The notes below the pieces were generated by a model. That model made no database searches, had not been told where the DNA came from, and saw only the letters and a program-made list of their open reading frames with translations. Of a stretch of DNA of 64,000 nt, positions 40,551 through 53,265 are shown one piece after another. Within the stretch, counting starts at the first letter, position 1. Each line of letters opens with the position of its first letter. Origin of the DNA: Holacanthus passer (lineage: Eukaryota; Chordata; Actinopteri; Pomacanthidae); NCBI GenBank assembly GCA_025331565.1, contig JAFREQ010000040.1, positions 2,745,501 to 2,809,500 of the forward strand, written 5' to 3'. Position numbers and translations under genes: made by a program.

Positions 40551-41328
40551 AACCCGTTCATAGTTCCTTTGCACTCCCTCCACAGCTGAACTGCTCATTG
40601 AAACGACATATCACTTTTGTGCTTTCCGTCTTCCTTGTTTATCCCGCTCTCTCTCCGCTTTCACACTTTGCTCTTGCTCACACAAGTCTTACCTTCATCA
40701 CACATGTCATGCCACTGCACATTAAGACTTTGAGTCTGCGTGCAGGCAGGCCTGAACAGGCTCCAACAGCTCCCCAAACAGTCTTTATTCCAGATGAAGA
40801 ACACGTACGGTGCCCCATTCATTCCCAGCTTTTATTTTCATCCCTGTCGCTCAGCAGAATGTATAGGAACACTTGGCAGACACCACCCTTAAAACCCCTG
40901 TTTTCCCGTCACGTTGGCTCTGAGTGACATTGAGTGAGGAATGCACTCTTTGGTTAAAAGCAACAAAATGAATGCAAATGAGCTTTCCATTAAGTATTGT
41001 CAAGCAAAATGTGGATGCTCCCAGGATAAAGCCCCTTTGTAACTAAAGAAAGAATATCAATTCATCTGGTGCAATTAAGGGAAATGGGGAAGCGGGTAAA
41101 AAAAAACAAAAAACTGTCTCTTCTTCCTATTTTTCAACCAGCATATAAAAGCATGTTGAAGAAAGTGAAATCCAGTCAGCTGGAAGAGAAAGCGTGGGAT
41201 ATGAATTGAGTGGAAGCGAAGAGAAATGCTTTCCGAGGTGTCACCTCTCACACCTTTCAGTCAGAGCCCCACCTCTCTGCTGCCATCATAATACCATCAA
41301 TGCTTACAGACACCTGCTCAGATGGTGC

Positions 41329-41348
41329 AAAAAAAAAAAAAAAAAAAA
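41329..41348 (+). repeat. poly(A), 20 bases
   Basis: A homopolymer run; no retroelement body identified. Confidence 0.95.
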
Positions 41349-43564
41349 GTCAATCCATAAATAACGTTGGTCTCTGAACCATAACAAACCAAGATGGTCA
41401 TCAACTGAGCACTTCATACTTTGGTTTCTTCAGTACGCTCCATCTGTGTCCGAGGCGACGCGTTCTTTCGGTGCAGAATATGCAGTGAAACACTCACAGA
41501 TGCACCAGGTTTCTGCCTCCTCAGCACAAGCCAAGCAGAGTAAAATATGCATTTCAAACATATTTTATTTACATCTAAAGTAGTGAAATCAAATCCCTTT
41601 CTGTCGCCCTGGAATCACACATTTTACTCACAACCAAACTAAAATTTCAAAGGATATTCCCTAAAAAAATATAGGCTTTTCATCAACTCATGACGACGCT
41701 GCAGAAGAAGAAGACTTAAGGGCGAAGGGTTCATGAGAACATCGATATCTGAATGATGTTTCCTGAAGCTATTCTCTGTGAAAGCATTTCAAAGAACAGG
41801 TGTCGAGACAAGTGGCCTTGAACGTCAAAACTCAAGACTAGTTGGACCGTATCAATCTGGAATAAAAACTTTTCAGTCTCACTTTCTCTGCCCACCCCGC
41901 GTGCTTGACGAATACAGAGGTGCTTTTAAAAAGATTTCCCAGAGGCATGGGGAGCCATCAAAAAAAAAAAACTGTGAGAGTCAACTCTCTTTCAGGGTTC
42001 AAAAGCTCTATGAAGCCCAATTTAGCTTTGAAACACGGGGACGCTTTATTATGAAAACCGAAACTGCCTCGTGCGTGCTCACTCGGACGGGCACCGGCAG
42101 ATGAAAGGCCGATGCGGATGAGCGCGCCGTTCCCTAACTGCGAAGGTATCTATCTGTAGAACCGCGAGGAAGGAGACATGGACAGTGAATGTCAATGAGG
42201 GAGGGGAGGATAAACAAAATGCTCTCAAGTGCAAGTCTGGCTTCTTTTGAATGCAGATTGAGAGAAACTGTAAGAGTGATAGATTGTCCGGTGCACAAAC
42301 CTTTCAGAGCTTTGAATGAGGCGCTCCCCAGGTGGTGAAACTCCTGGCACAAAGCTGCTATTTTTTGGCTTAAGTGTGAACTTTGCCATGCACATCCACC
42401 CTCAGAGGTCCTTATAAGGAGTACATACACCTCATATCCTCAGGGTAGGACTGAGTAATACACCTTGGCTTCTGGAATTAAAAAGCATCTTTTTTTCACA
42501 TTTTCCTGTGGAAAAAATCTCAGGAATATTTTACTCTTCCCAGCTCCTGCAGGATTTCTCACCAGAAGTTGTCTGACTTTAACACAGAGGTCTTTCACTT
42601 TTTGTTATCACCTAGGATACAGTTTTTAAAATATATCACATCATAAAAATGAAGATAAAACACCATTCCTCTTTATACTATCTCTAAGTTAAAAGCAACA
42701 CAAGGCACAATGCCAGCCATGCAGAATATTTATCGTCTGCTATTTGGCATCGTCTCTTCTGTCCGAGTGGTTTAAGGAAGCTTAAGGCGTCTTAGTGCTG
42801 ACCTAAGGTAGTTGCTGCTGCAGAGGTATGAAAGGAGAATCCACTGAACAGAACCACTTTGGCTAATATGTTTGGTGCAAGCAAACAATACAAGAAGTGA
42901 CAAAACTAGATCAAATGCTACTGCGAAAATGAAGCCTCTTTTCCTTCTGATCAATTCTTAGTATTCCTGAACGACACGCTGCTCACACACAAACCCAAAC
43001 ATCCCACCATCCCAAAATTAAACACATCCTAAGTTCAGAATTACATTAAAATGGTAGAAGTGTGTTGTTTGGTAAGATGTGCATGCTGCAGTGGAAACTA
43101 TCCCTCCAGGTCATTGGTTCTAGCCTGATGTTTGGTGCAGAGCTACTTGTTTCCTGCCAAAACTCAAGCTTCATTACCAAGCACTTATGCTCAGGACTGT
43201 GAATAATCCAGGCCCTCGATAGAAGAAAGCTTATAGAAGAATTCAAGTTTGGCTGTGTGGCCTTGAATCAATGACTAATGGCTCGATTGTGAAGTATTTC
43301 AAGTTGCAGACGATGGACGTGTGCATGGTTCCCAATTTTGACTTATTGGGTCGAACACCATGCAGACTTAATGTGAAGTCCTGATTGTTTATCCCACTTG
43401 ACTGGTGTAAAAGATGACTTTTAATGTACTGTTTAACATGATAAACATCACATTTGAAAACACGCTGAATTTACTGCATCACTTTAGAAGAAATCTGGTG
43501 TCAGGTTCAGTCTCAGGAGGCTTTGACATATATTTGAAGAAAATCCCACATATAACTGTAGCTG

Positions 43565-43625
43565 TTCAGAATCAGAATTACTTCCCCAGGGGGAAACTGG
43601 GTCATGTTACAGGGGCAATTCAAAA
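43565..43625 (-). repeat. LINE-like 3' tail, reverse orientation
   Basis: CAGAATCAGAATTACTTCCCCAG is the reverse complement of the common CCCC...GATTCTGATTCTG tail of fish LINEs, with the middle of the usual sequence deleted. Confidence 0.4.
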
Positions 43626-44333
43626 TTGTATCAGACCCCAAAATTATGCTACGCACGTACATGTAGATATTTTAGAGCAGATGGCAGCAAGGCATCTATG
43701 AAAGACAAAACACTCAAGCTGATTAACATGTCACGCCAGCAGCCTCATTCTCACCGCCTTGATTCTACCCTTCTGGTCCGATGTGAAAATGAGAGCATTT
43801 AAGGGAAACCTCTGAGGTTGTGTATGCCGTGAGTGGTGGTGTGCAGATGTCTCACACATATTGGGAGATGAACTATGTACAGTTGTGAATAGAAGTTCAA
43901 GTGGTGGGGGAGTTGAGGTGCAGGACGGGGGAGCAGCGGGGCTCAAAAACAGACGAGCAGAGCGAGTTGGGGAAGTTATTATGCACAAAGAGTTCATGTT
44001 CATCTGCTGACTCCAGCAGTCAATTATCACTCTCATTAGAACACAGTAATTGCAGCAGCCAAAGCATAGTGCAGGATCAGGCTGAAAATGGTCCGAGTTC
44101 AATTGGACAGTACGCTTTAATTTGAAATTCCAAATGCAGCTTCATTGTGGTGAAGAAAATGTCCCCAGGTATTTGGAGTTTTTCCAAACAGAGCAGAAGC
44201 AGATAATCTGGCACAGTTAAGAAAAAACCTCTGAAGATATGTTTGCATGACAAGAATTCAAGAATTCATTTAATGGGGATTTAGTCTATTTTCCTGTCTG
44301 TATCCAATTGACAGGGATATTAATGACATAAAC

Positions 44334-44440
44334 TCGATTCCAAAAAAGTTGGGATGCTATGTAAAACATAAATGAAACAGAATGTGAACATTTGCTAATG
44401 CTTCCTCCATCAACTTCATTGATTTTGTAAATATATGGCG
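44334..44440 (+). mobile_element. solo terminus of the same Tc1-like family
   Basis: TCGATTCCAAAAAAGTTGGG, then ATGCTATGTAAAACATAAAT and CAGAATGTGAACATTTGCTA, match the left inverted repeat at 53266 and the end consensus. Nothing internal survives except a TTTTGTAAATATA trace. Confidence 0.7.
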
Positions 44441-47400
44441 CATCAAAATTTCTATATGTTTGTTTTTTTGCTTCTTACTCACTTCTGTGGTTGGTGGCAA
44501 CTACAACCAGCTGAAATATGGTTTCTCATGTTCGTTGTGTTCCCAAAATAGTTGAGAGACAGTTTGCATACAGTGTGGCTCTGGTCCAAGTCCTCTTTCC
44601 CTTCAACATCACAGAATCCAAAATGCTTCCATACAATAGCTTTTAAGCCAGGGGGCGCCGGTCGGATCGAATCCATCTGCAGTGATTATTGACTTTTCTG
44701 CATCAAGACATAAGAGAGAATCATGATGCATCTGAGAATCTTTTCCCTCACCCCTAAAAATTAACCTGCAACAAAGCTAAAAACTACCTGCGCTGAAGCT
44801 GATGACCTGTGTTCAAAGGACCAGGCATTTGTGCTCAACTTTTAATTACTAATCTTAATAAAGTTCATGTTGACGACATGTCACAGACAGTGGAGGAATT
44901 CTAGAAACATACAAAGTCAATTAGACACATGGGTGTACATTCCCACGCACGCACACACAAACACACACCAGCCACTGAGGTGTCTGGAGAGCAGAGATAG
45001 GGCTGTCTCGATCAGCCTCTCCACCCACCCAGAGGACCTAATCAGTCAGTGAATACACGTAAAATGGAGGCTGTCATCTACCTCCAGCCCAACAGACTCC
45101 CTGCCGACACTTTTCTCCCGCCGCCGTCCTCCTGAGAGAAAAAGAGATGGATCTTTCTCTACAGCTCCATCCGCAACCGAGATTTCCCACATCATACTTT
45201 CTCAGCCTCTGCGTTGCTCAGTCCTGTTTCTCTGTCTCCTTTACAGTCTGCAGCTCAAATACACGCTTTTTTAAACAACATTTTACTTATTTTCCTTTTC
45301 ATTACTTGTGCTCCAAGGGTAGCTGAATGTTTTCATTCCTCAGCTCCACATATGATTAATGCACCTCAGCAGAAGTGCAGGTTTGCAACAGTCTCCCTGC
45401 TTTATCTACAGCCTCTCCCGTCTTCCATCCCTCCTCACGTGCGCCAGAGACGGATGGAAATCAGGGTAATGGAACGCCACTGTGACCCTGACCCCGCTTC
45501 CGGGTCAGAGCCATTCGTCATGGCAAAGGCCCGGGCACTCAGCAGCACAGCAACACATAATTGGTCATAAGGGGGAAGCGGCTGCACCTGGAAATGTGCA
45601 CATTGACGCTGGCTCGGATCCGACGACGTCTGCATCGAGGTGCATACTGTAAATCTAAAAATGCGGTTTGCATTAGGAAATGACCAAGAATCTGTCCTGG
45701 AATGTTGAGGTCGTTTTTGGAAAGTTCTCCATCCACAGTGAAAATTATAAATGAAAGGTTTTTCCTGTTTTAGCTGGCAAACAACAAAACTGTGTATAAT
45801 AGCAATCATTTGGTACCGAGTGAACCAAAGCGCTCAGTTAATCCACTTGGTCTCAGCAAGTTAAACCCATTCAGTCATCTCCTGTTTCACTTGTATTCTG
45901 TGTTATTGCCACAACTTATTTGTTCTCGGTTGCTTCTGTTGACAGACAACTGAACAAGCATAATGCAGTGATTTGTTCACAGCTGATAAATGGGACCTGT
46001 TATCCAAGTCGAGCAATAATTACTGTGATGCCGCAGCGAAATGATGGATCAAATCACTATTTTATGCTCATGAGGACGTCTTAACAACATAAACAGAAAC
46101 ACAGATCAGAGACACCGGTGTTGTTTGACGGGATGTGTAGGCATTAAAAATTTAGTAAGTTGACGTTCTCTTAAAATTATTCCCACACAGCACCTAACTG
46201 TGTTTGAGCATATGTCATCATTTTTAAATCGTATTTACTCTGTTCAATCTACAATAATTGAGATGGGTTTTCGGATTAAAAGGACGGGATTGTATTACCA
46301 AAGTTTTTTTGGTTTAAAATGTCAACTTATTCTTGATGACAAGTGAAAAAAGGAGAGGATTTTTTTTTTAACTTAGCCAACTTGGTGTGGACAGTCACAT
46401 GCCCACACTCACCAACAAAAGATTAAATTTCTAAGAGGAAAACAATGACATGGTTGATGTATTTCTTTCTGGGGGTTCCTTGGAGAATGAGGGAGATGGT
46501 TTTTTTTGTTGTTTTTGAGATTTATTACTGTTTGTTTGCCATTTTGGCGCTTTATGACTCGGATGCAGCCACTGTGGAACTGCAAAATGGGCGAGTGCAG
46601 GAGTGTGTGTATGCCAGTGGGTGTGTTGGAGCAGCAGAGAGGCGGAGGGCTGAAAGGATAATAAAGAGAAAATGGAGGGCTGAGAGAGGTAGTAAAGAAG
46701 GTAAAAAGAAAGGACAGGAGGTTGATTAAGTGAGAGAGTGGGTAAAGGGAGCGAGTCAAAGGACAAAGAGTGAGAAATGAAAGAGTAGTAGCGGTGTTCT
46801 TTGGGTAGTTTGAAAAGATGAACAAGTCGGACGAATGCATGCAGCTCGGTCAGTGGTCAGACATCAGCTGGTTGGGCTCTGTCTCTGTATGGGACCAGAT
46901 CAGCCTTTGAGATAACAGTTCTTTGTTTGCCCTTGTGTTAATCATGGTGATTTTAGTACACTGACACATGGTGACACGGACTAGGTGCACAAAAGTAAAC
47001 TGGTTATTTTCAGATCTCAGTTTCAAGTAGAAAATCTGAGAGCAGGTTCACATGCACCCTTAATAACCTTTTTCTTCCATGCAGCTGCACAATTAGGAAC
47101 CAAAACCAGCTGATATTTAGTTTAATAAAAGTTACATACTGTAAGACGCCACAGTAGGGAAGTATGATACTGAAGTTTAGAGGAGGTTTGAGAGTTTTGG
47201 ATAAACGGTTGTTATTTTAATGTCTGGATTTTAGATTCCACTGATCAGCTATGGAAAGAGACTTGATTTACTCATTTACATGGATTAGATGATTTTCTTG
47301 CTCATAAAAGGTTTAACTTCATGGGGAAAAAAAAAAAGAAAATCATACTGTACAACCTCAAGAAATCAGGTCTCTCTAGCTGTGTATTCCTCTTAACTGC

Positions 47401-48337
47401 ATAAAGAGACAAGTTCCTTTTTTTATCTCAAGTGTAAGAAATTATGTAATTGCAGAAAGCTGACAGTAACAAGGTTGCTGAAGTGCATGTACACCCACTG
47501 ATTCTTAATACTCAAGTTCAAATTGCTAAAGAAGGAATCCCGACGCTGCAAGTGCAAATGAATAGCACATACATACAGTATAAATATGGTCAGGAAGTAA
47601 ACAATCGGGGCAGAGTAAAACTTAAAAAGACGTTTAAGGTTATAAAACACATCTTATCACCACAACAAACTGCAGGGCCTCTTGACACAATCCCAACAAA
47701 AACTAATTAAAATGGGCTGAATATTTTAAAAGTCCATGAAGGTAGAACTTATTGCACAGATTACTCAAAGGTAAGGTAAGATTTTGTCAAGGTACAGAAG
47801 AGAGATGCAAGTCTCATCAGTCTTCCTTAAAGGACTAAAGAACTTGTGCTCAAACAAAATCACTGTTTCGTTTAAAAGTTGCTGCATTCCAGATAATATC
47901 AAATCCAGCACTTGTACTAAAATCACCATGATCCAAGACTGTAAATGATAACTGTACAGGTCATATTAGATTACACATGCATTCATGTTTAGGTTATCTT
48001 GCATGGGGTATCTTGTTAGTGAGGGTGAATGTGTGAAGAAGCATTCACAGAACATCTCACTAACCCCGGCGACCCCAGTGCATGTGGACCATTGTGATGT
48101 TTTATCCCGACCGAATGTCTCTATCCGCGTCTGTTTGACATCTATTTCACGACGTCAAAACACGGCCGACGTTTGTTTGTTCACAATATGTAAAGACGCC
48201 AACTTAATTAATCGACTGTACGTCCCACAAAGTGTCTGTGACAATACCACAAAGGGCTATCCATGCAACAGTGACGCAATCATCCTCTTTTCACATTTCC
48301 AAGCTGTCATGTCCTTGGGGATGCAACCCTCCCTCCC

Positions 48338-48356
48338 AAAAAAAAAAAAAAAAAAA
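48338..48356 (+). repeat. poly(A), 19 bases
   Basis: A homopolymer run at the end of a 125-codon open frame in CpG-dense sequence (see findings). Confidence 0.95.
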
Positions 48357-49439
48357 GATTAAAATACATCAAAAAAGGGATTAAAGAATCTGCCGACACC
48401 CCTAAATCCTTCAAAGGGTGTCCGACTCTGTCAAAGGATGAGCACGCTTAAATATGAGGCGACACACATGACACACGAGGAGTGTTGGTTTTCTGTTTAT
48501 AATTTCTACTTCTGTGGGGAGGGCGAAATTAGATTTCAGTGAAACGCGATATCAAAGCAAAATGATAAGTGGCTTTCGGTTATCTTTGAATACCACAGTA
48601 GCCTATAGGTGAGAGAGGACAAGAGAGAAACAAGAAAAGCAGAGAGGAGCAGATAGGGCAGAAAAACCCAAAACAAAAAGCTGATTTATTGGAATAGAAA
48701 ACTGTCTCATCTACATTTGAAGAGGTCAGAAAGGAAAGAAAACAAAGAGGCTGCGAGATTGTCGGCGAGTCGAGCAAAGGGGCAAAATGGATTCTCCATT
48801 TTCTCATTTGGGGGTTTCCCTGTTAAGCGGCGGCGAGGTGGGGCTCACCTCAAGCAATTCTCAAGGAGTTCAAAGCGTGCCACTGGGAGGAGGGAGGGCT
48901 GTGTGAGACAACGGCAGACAGTTAAGATGGGATTTCTCATTACTCGCGTCTCGCTCTGTGTCCCGGCTATCACTGCTCTATAGCGCTCGCTCGCTCTCTC
49001 TCTCGCTCACTTTCTGCCCTATAATTTTTCTCCCCCCTCCTTTTCTTTTACAGACTCAAGCTGAATACATAAGATTGGGCCGCACTGGGCCGCACTCCCC
49101 TCCTCCCTCTCTTTTTTCTTTCTATTTTTTTCCTTTCCACAGTATCTGACTGTGCACACACAGGCAAAAACACACAAAGACAGAATGTATGACAAAGCAA
49201 GAGCAAAGAGGAAACACAAGGCTGAGAGACGTCACCATGTGCACAACAATGCGACTTCAGAGACGAGCAGTATGGAAAATAATGAATGCACTAACAATGA
49301 GAATACCTTCTTTTAATAATGGTTTATATGTATGATCACAGAGCATGAAAATGAAATATTCATCTCATTAGACTGCATAGTAATGAGAAGTCAGTCATTT
49401 CAAATATTCTATCCTGAGAAATTAGACGTTCTGAAGTTG

Positions 49440-49615
49440 GACTGTGATAATGATTTTTTTCGATTAATCATTTTGTCTGTAAAATGTCTGAAAACAGTGA
49501 AGAGTGAAAAAATGTCCATCCCAGTTTCTGACAATCTTGTTTTGTCCAGTCCGAACCCAAAGATATTCAATTTACTATAATATATCAATTACTCACAGTC
49601 AATTAATAATCAAAC
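49440..49615 (+). repeat. GATTAATC-type repeat, copy 2 (partial)
   Basis: GATTAATCATTTTGTCTGTA, AATGTCTGAAAACAGTGAAG and AAAGATATTCAATTTACTAT match the same family as 35066-35395, including the internal AAGATATTCA...TTTACT core. Confidence 0.62.
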
Positions 49616-50323
49616 AACTCATATAATTAAAAGTGGTTTGCATAATTTGACAAAGTGACTTTGTAGCTGGTTTAAATGTGATGTAGTTACAGGGGAAACG
49701 TTTTACATATTCAGCATGATTAAGTCTCTACAGCTCGGTTTTCCATCCAAATGTATTGCAAATGTAACTGAAGTTCCAGAAAATCGACAAAAGAATATGC
49801 GAATGAATACGTGTTCCCATCCTCGACTGTTACGCCATTAATAGGATTGATCTCGATAAGCAGCAGGTGGCACCAATTTTCCAGTCGGCTGTGATTATGC
49901 CATTGCAGAAGAAGAGGATGCAACAAGATGACACGATTAATGAGGTGTCGGACAAACCTCGAAAGGCGTAGGTGTAGAAAACATGATGGACAAAAGGCAT
50001 TTCTGTTTGTTTTACACGTGTCCACTCACTGATTCTCATCTCAAATCGATTACAGAAACATTTTGTGCATATGCGAACGTGATCAAAAAGAAACCAGGTG
50101 AGAGCACAAGCTTGATAAGGCAAAGAGGTGAAGCTGAGGTGTGAAGCTCCATGGCGTTGATGGTGATTATGTGCGAAGCGGAGGTGTTTCCTTGAGAGGA
50201 ACGAGCCGCACGTCTCTTAGCAATCAATCCCAGATATTACCCCGGTATTTGTCAGATATGCTCTCTGCCACGCCAGCCACCCGTGACTCATTCCGTCATT
50301 ACATCTGAGAGGTCACGCCCACT

Positions 50324-50334
50324 CCGCCCCCGCC
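50324..50334 (+). promoter_or_regulatory. GC-box-like site CCGCCCCCGCC
   Basis: This is a match to the Sp1/KLF/EGR binding motif, about 30 bp from CRE/AP-1-like words (GTGACTCA, CCGTCATTACATC), in a CpG-richer patch (50240-50370) within intron 2. The function is inferred only from the motif. Confidence 0.3.
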
Positions 50335-51329
50335 TGCACCATCGTTCCTGGGTCTGATGGCGGCCTAATGGCCTGCTCTCTCTACGCTGCAATTAACCTT
50401 TTTATTGGCCACCTGCCAGCCAGCTGGAGATACATCAGTGCTTGTGCATGTGTGTGTATGAGTAGAACCATAAACGCGATAGCTTAATGTGTTCGACGCT
50501 TGCGCGCGTATGCATGTGCACGCCGGTTTGACGTGTTTGAATTTCCATGTGGAAAGTGTGTCAGTGTGTGTCTCTGTGTGTGTATCTGTGCCAATAATAG
50601 CCGACAGATTTCACCTGCTCCCCTCTTCAAGTAGAAATTGATTGAATCTAACATCCCATCATGGTTGACCCAGGCAGATCTCAGGCTGTCTGATAGCAGA
50701 ACTCTTCTTGGCACAGGAACTGAACAAGTCCCCTCTGCATTATACGTCGATGCAGCTTTAGTGACAGGTATTGATGAAGTGCCGGGACGGGATTGTCTAC
50801 TGTCCGGCTATGGTTGAAAAGACTTGAAGATGCACGTATATATGCAAGCACATGGTCATTTATTATTTCACACATGCACTAATACACGAAAGCAAAGAAA
50901 ATTCCTTGTCCTCCTTCTGTTTACTGTTTTCTTTGATGTACACTGACAAACAGTTTTGGACTAAGGTCGGGAGAATTGTCAGGGTGAAAACGGTTTCTAC
51001 TATCACTACTATCACATTAACATTAAGATCATTTTTTAGAATGCTGACAATAGCAAAAGCATTAATACAAAGTAAAGTACACAATTTGTACATTAGATCC
51101 TGCACATATTCCCCTTTCTGTTGCTGCTGGATCAGCATTACGTGAGGCAGCTGCAGCAAGGAAATAAGTCAATACGTAATCTCAAGGGTTGTTCAAATGT
51201 TAGAATTTTTACCTGATTTTCTAAGTGCCTCATTAGGCCTTTAAATACTAAACTGCAGTTTCCAAAAGTTTCATCTCTCACAATTTCACCAAAGCTGGAC
51301 CACTGGCGTGACGTGGCCATTCACAACTA

Positions 51330-51600
51330 GGCATGACAGTAATTACCATTTTCATTATTGATTAATCTGCCAATTATTTTCATGACTAATTGATTAATCA
51401 TTCCGCCCAAAATAACGTCTTCAAATTACTTCTTATGTTCAACCAACAGCCTAAAACCTTCACTCACTATCATTAATGACAGCAGCAAATCTTAAAAAGC
51501 TGGAACCAGCAAATGTTTGATATTTTTAGTTGAAAAATGACTGAAACCATGAATCAATAATCAATTAATATTCTTTCCACTGACTAACGGACTGAAGAAC
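51330..51600 (+). repeat. GATTAATC-type repeat, copy 3
   Basis: ATTTTCATTATTGATTAATC, then AGCTGGAACCAGCAAATGTT and AATCAATAATCAATTAATAT follow the same order as copy 1. The left end is degraded. Confidence 0.62.
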
Positions 51601-52737
51601 TGTGCACCCATTGTGTGCATCTAAGTTTTGTAAAAACAAGTAGCATCTGACAGATCACAGACTGCACAAGCAGTTAGACAATTGAACTCTTTGAGGGAGG
51701 AGAGAAAAATCTTCTCGATCTCTCAACGGTAATATACTGCCTCGTTAACTTGTAATTCAAAAGCCTATGAAAAGAAACAGAACCATAGGCAGACAGTAAC
51801 TTCACACAGGCACTCAGTATCCGAGAGGCTTATACTGTGCTATCCTATTGTCAACAAGAGGCCTCTCTCGAGCGTCTTAAAATCTGGCAGAGCTCAAGCA
51901 GAAAGCACAGTAAACGCAGACTGTGGCTCCTCTGGTTGCAAATTGAATTTCGGGGCACGACTTGACTCAAAAACACCTAATAATCCCACGTCACTTGCTG
52001 TTCCCAAACTCAACAAGGTCACATTGTAGGACTAGTAATGAAAAAAAAAACCAGACCCTTTTTACAAGTATTTATCCAGTAGGGCAATGCGCTCAGGCTG
52101 CAGCGAGGTGAAGGAATTTATAGAAGAGAAAGTACAAAACGGCTCAGCAATTCAAGGACAAACACAACCAGCAAGGGAAGCAACGAAGGAACCTTTTCAC
52201 ACCTGCAGACGTCATGCGGTTGTGCATTTGCAGAGTAGCCATGGAGAGCAAACTCATCTCAAAGAAATGGTCAAAGAAAGATTACAGTTATATTACGTAA
52301 TGTACTTTGGGCATTGTTCCCTAAGGGTTGAATAAAGATATAAAGTAAGATTGAGAACGCATTGACAGAAATGTGCTTAGCTGTTCTTGGTATTTTTCTA
52401 ATCTATGTATTATTAATGTTTCACAATATGCATTTTATATACCTCTTTCATTTCATGCTTAATATTACGAACATCTTTTAAACACGTCCACACAAGAATA
52501 TTCAATTATTGTGGTTCATTAAATCTGAAAAAAGCTTAACTGGGAGTTTGAAGTCAACCTTTAGAAACAGGTGTTTTTTTAAATCATCAATCAGCCACAT
52601 GCTGCACATATTTCAAATGGTCATTGAGAGAGGTCTCATCAGCCATTATTAGTGAACAAAAATTGTGTAGGTGTGTAATGTACTGTATTTTTAATGGTGC
52701 ATCAGTTAACAAGACCGATGAATCTGGCAGCCCTTAC

Positions 52738-53061
52738 CTGCTACGGAGAGACGGGCCGTGCGGCTGGAAATGGATCCCAGGTTGTCGATCGTGGCGACGC
52801 ACTGATACGTGCCCTCGTCAGGCTTATTGTGCTTCGAATGGACCACGTGGGCGAAGAACAGCGAGCCATCGGGAAGTATGTTTCGCCTCTCGTCGGAAAC
52901 CAGGCTCATGAAGGTGCCGTCTTTCTTCCACTCTATGCGTGCCGTCGTAGCTGCGTCGCTGTGGGCCGAGCAGTTGAGCAGTGCCGAGTTGCCCCGGACA
53001 GCCAGTGTGTCCTGGGGCTCCACTGTGAACCAGAAGGGGCTGAAGGGCTGCGCTGCTGAAC
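52738..53061 (-). CDS. neo1: neo1 exon 2: Ig domain 1
   Basis: This 324 bp exon encodes 107 full codons and the whole first Ig domain. The domain core is visible: Cys30 in LLNCS, Trp44 in IEWKKDG, and Cys87 in GTYQC (numbered within the exon). The stretches TVEPQDTLAVRGNS and HSKHNKPDEG are neogenin/DCC family signatures. NCS at 29-31 is a possible N-glycosylation site. The acceptor reads ...TTTCTCCCCCAG|GTTCAGC and the donor GTAGCAG|GTAAGG; both junctions are phase 1. It is the most 5' exon seen. A long open frame on the opposite strand over the same interval is a shadow of this exon. Upstream residues read through the acceptor are intronic. Confidence 0.96.
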
Positions 53062-53265
53062 CTGGGGGAGAAACAGGGGAGAGAGCAGAGATCTTAGCTG
53101 GATGCTCTACAGACACTAATTCATGTTTTAGATCTGGAGCACTATGGCCTGAACAGCGACGAGCAACAGAGCAAATGAGATTCTTGTTGCTGTCAAACAA
53201 CTGATCTGTTCACTGATGTAGTTGCCGATGCCAATGCTGATATCATTGATTTTATTCTACAAAGC

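Larger units (their letters stand above)
24725..52737 (-). other. neo1 intron 2, 28 kb
   Basis: This is the largest complete intron, between Ig1 and Ig2. It holds transposon fossils at 24830-25140 and 44334-44440, LINE tails at 26740-26960 and 27140-27230, a LINE reverse-transcriptase remnant at 39730-40130, GATTAATC-type elements at 35066, 49440 and 51330, CpG-dense patches at 34200-34380 and 48060-48240, and several microsatellites. No further neo1 exon or nested gene can be supported. Confidence 0.9.
1026..53061 (-). other. neo1: neogenin (neo1) gene, partial: Ig1-Ig4 ectodomain region
   Basis: Six minus-strand exons join in frame into 387 codons of four consecutive immunoglobulin domains, each with the Cys...Trp...Tyr-x-Cys core. 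Neogenin and DCC are type I receptors with four Ig and six fibronectin III domains, acting in axon guidance, cell adhesion and (neogenin) RGM/BMP signalling. Residues that favour neogenin over DCC are [12 protein letters not shown] in Ig4 and [20 protein letters not shown] after it. The signal-peptide exon is not seen and should lie above 64000; the fibronectin, membrane and cytoplasmic exons should lie below 1. All splice borders are GT/AG and no stop or frameshift is seen, so the gene looks intact. Whether it is the neo1a or neo1b copy cannot be decided here. Confidence 0.95.

Noticed and set aside
40319..40927. 202-codon open frame
   Set aside because: It is driven by two CA microsatellites (Thr-His repeats) and shows no domain or splice context.
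46640..46800. Purine-rich stretch with a 94-codon open frame
   Set aside because: Its composition is low-complexity GA-rich; it explains the open frame without a gene.
1026..53061. Assignment to DCC rather than neogenin
   Set aside because: [24 protein letters not shown] and HSKHNKPDEG fit neogenin better than DCC.
52809..53204. 131-codon open frame on the plus strand over the Ig1 exon
   Set aside because: It is the antisense shadow of the GC-rich Ig1 exon. The minus frame has clear neogenin homology and splice sites.
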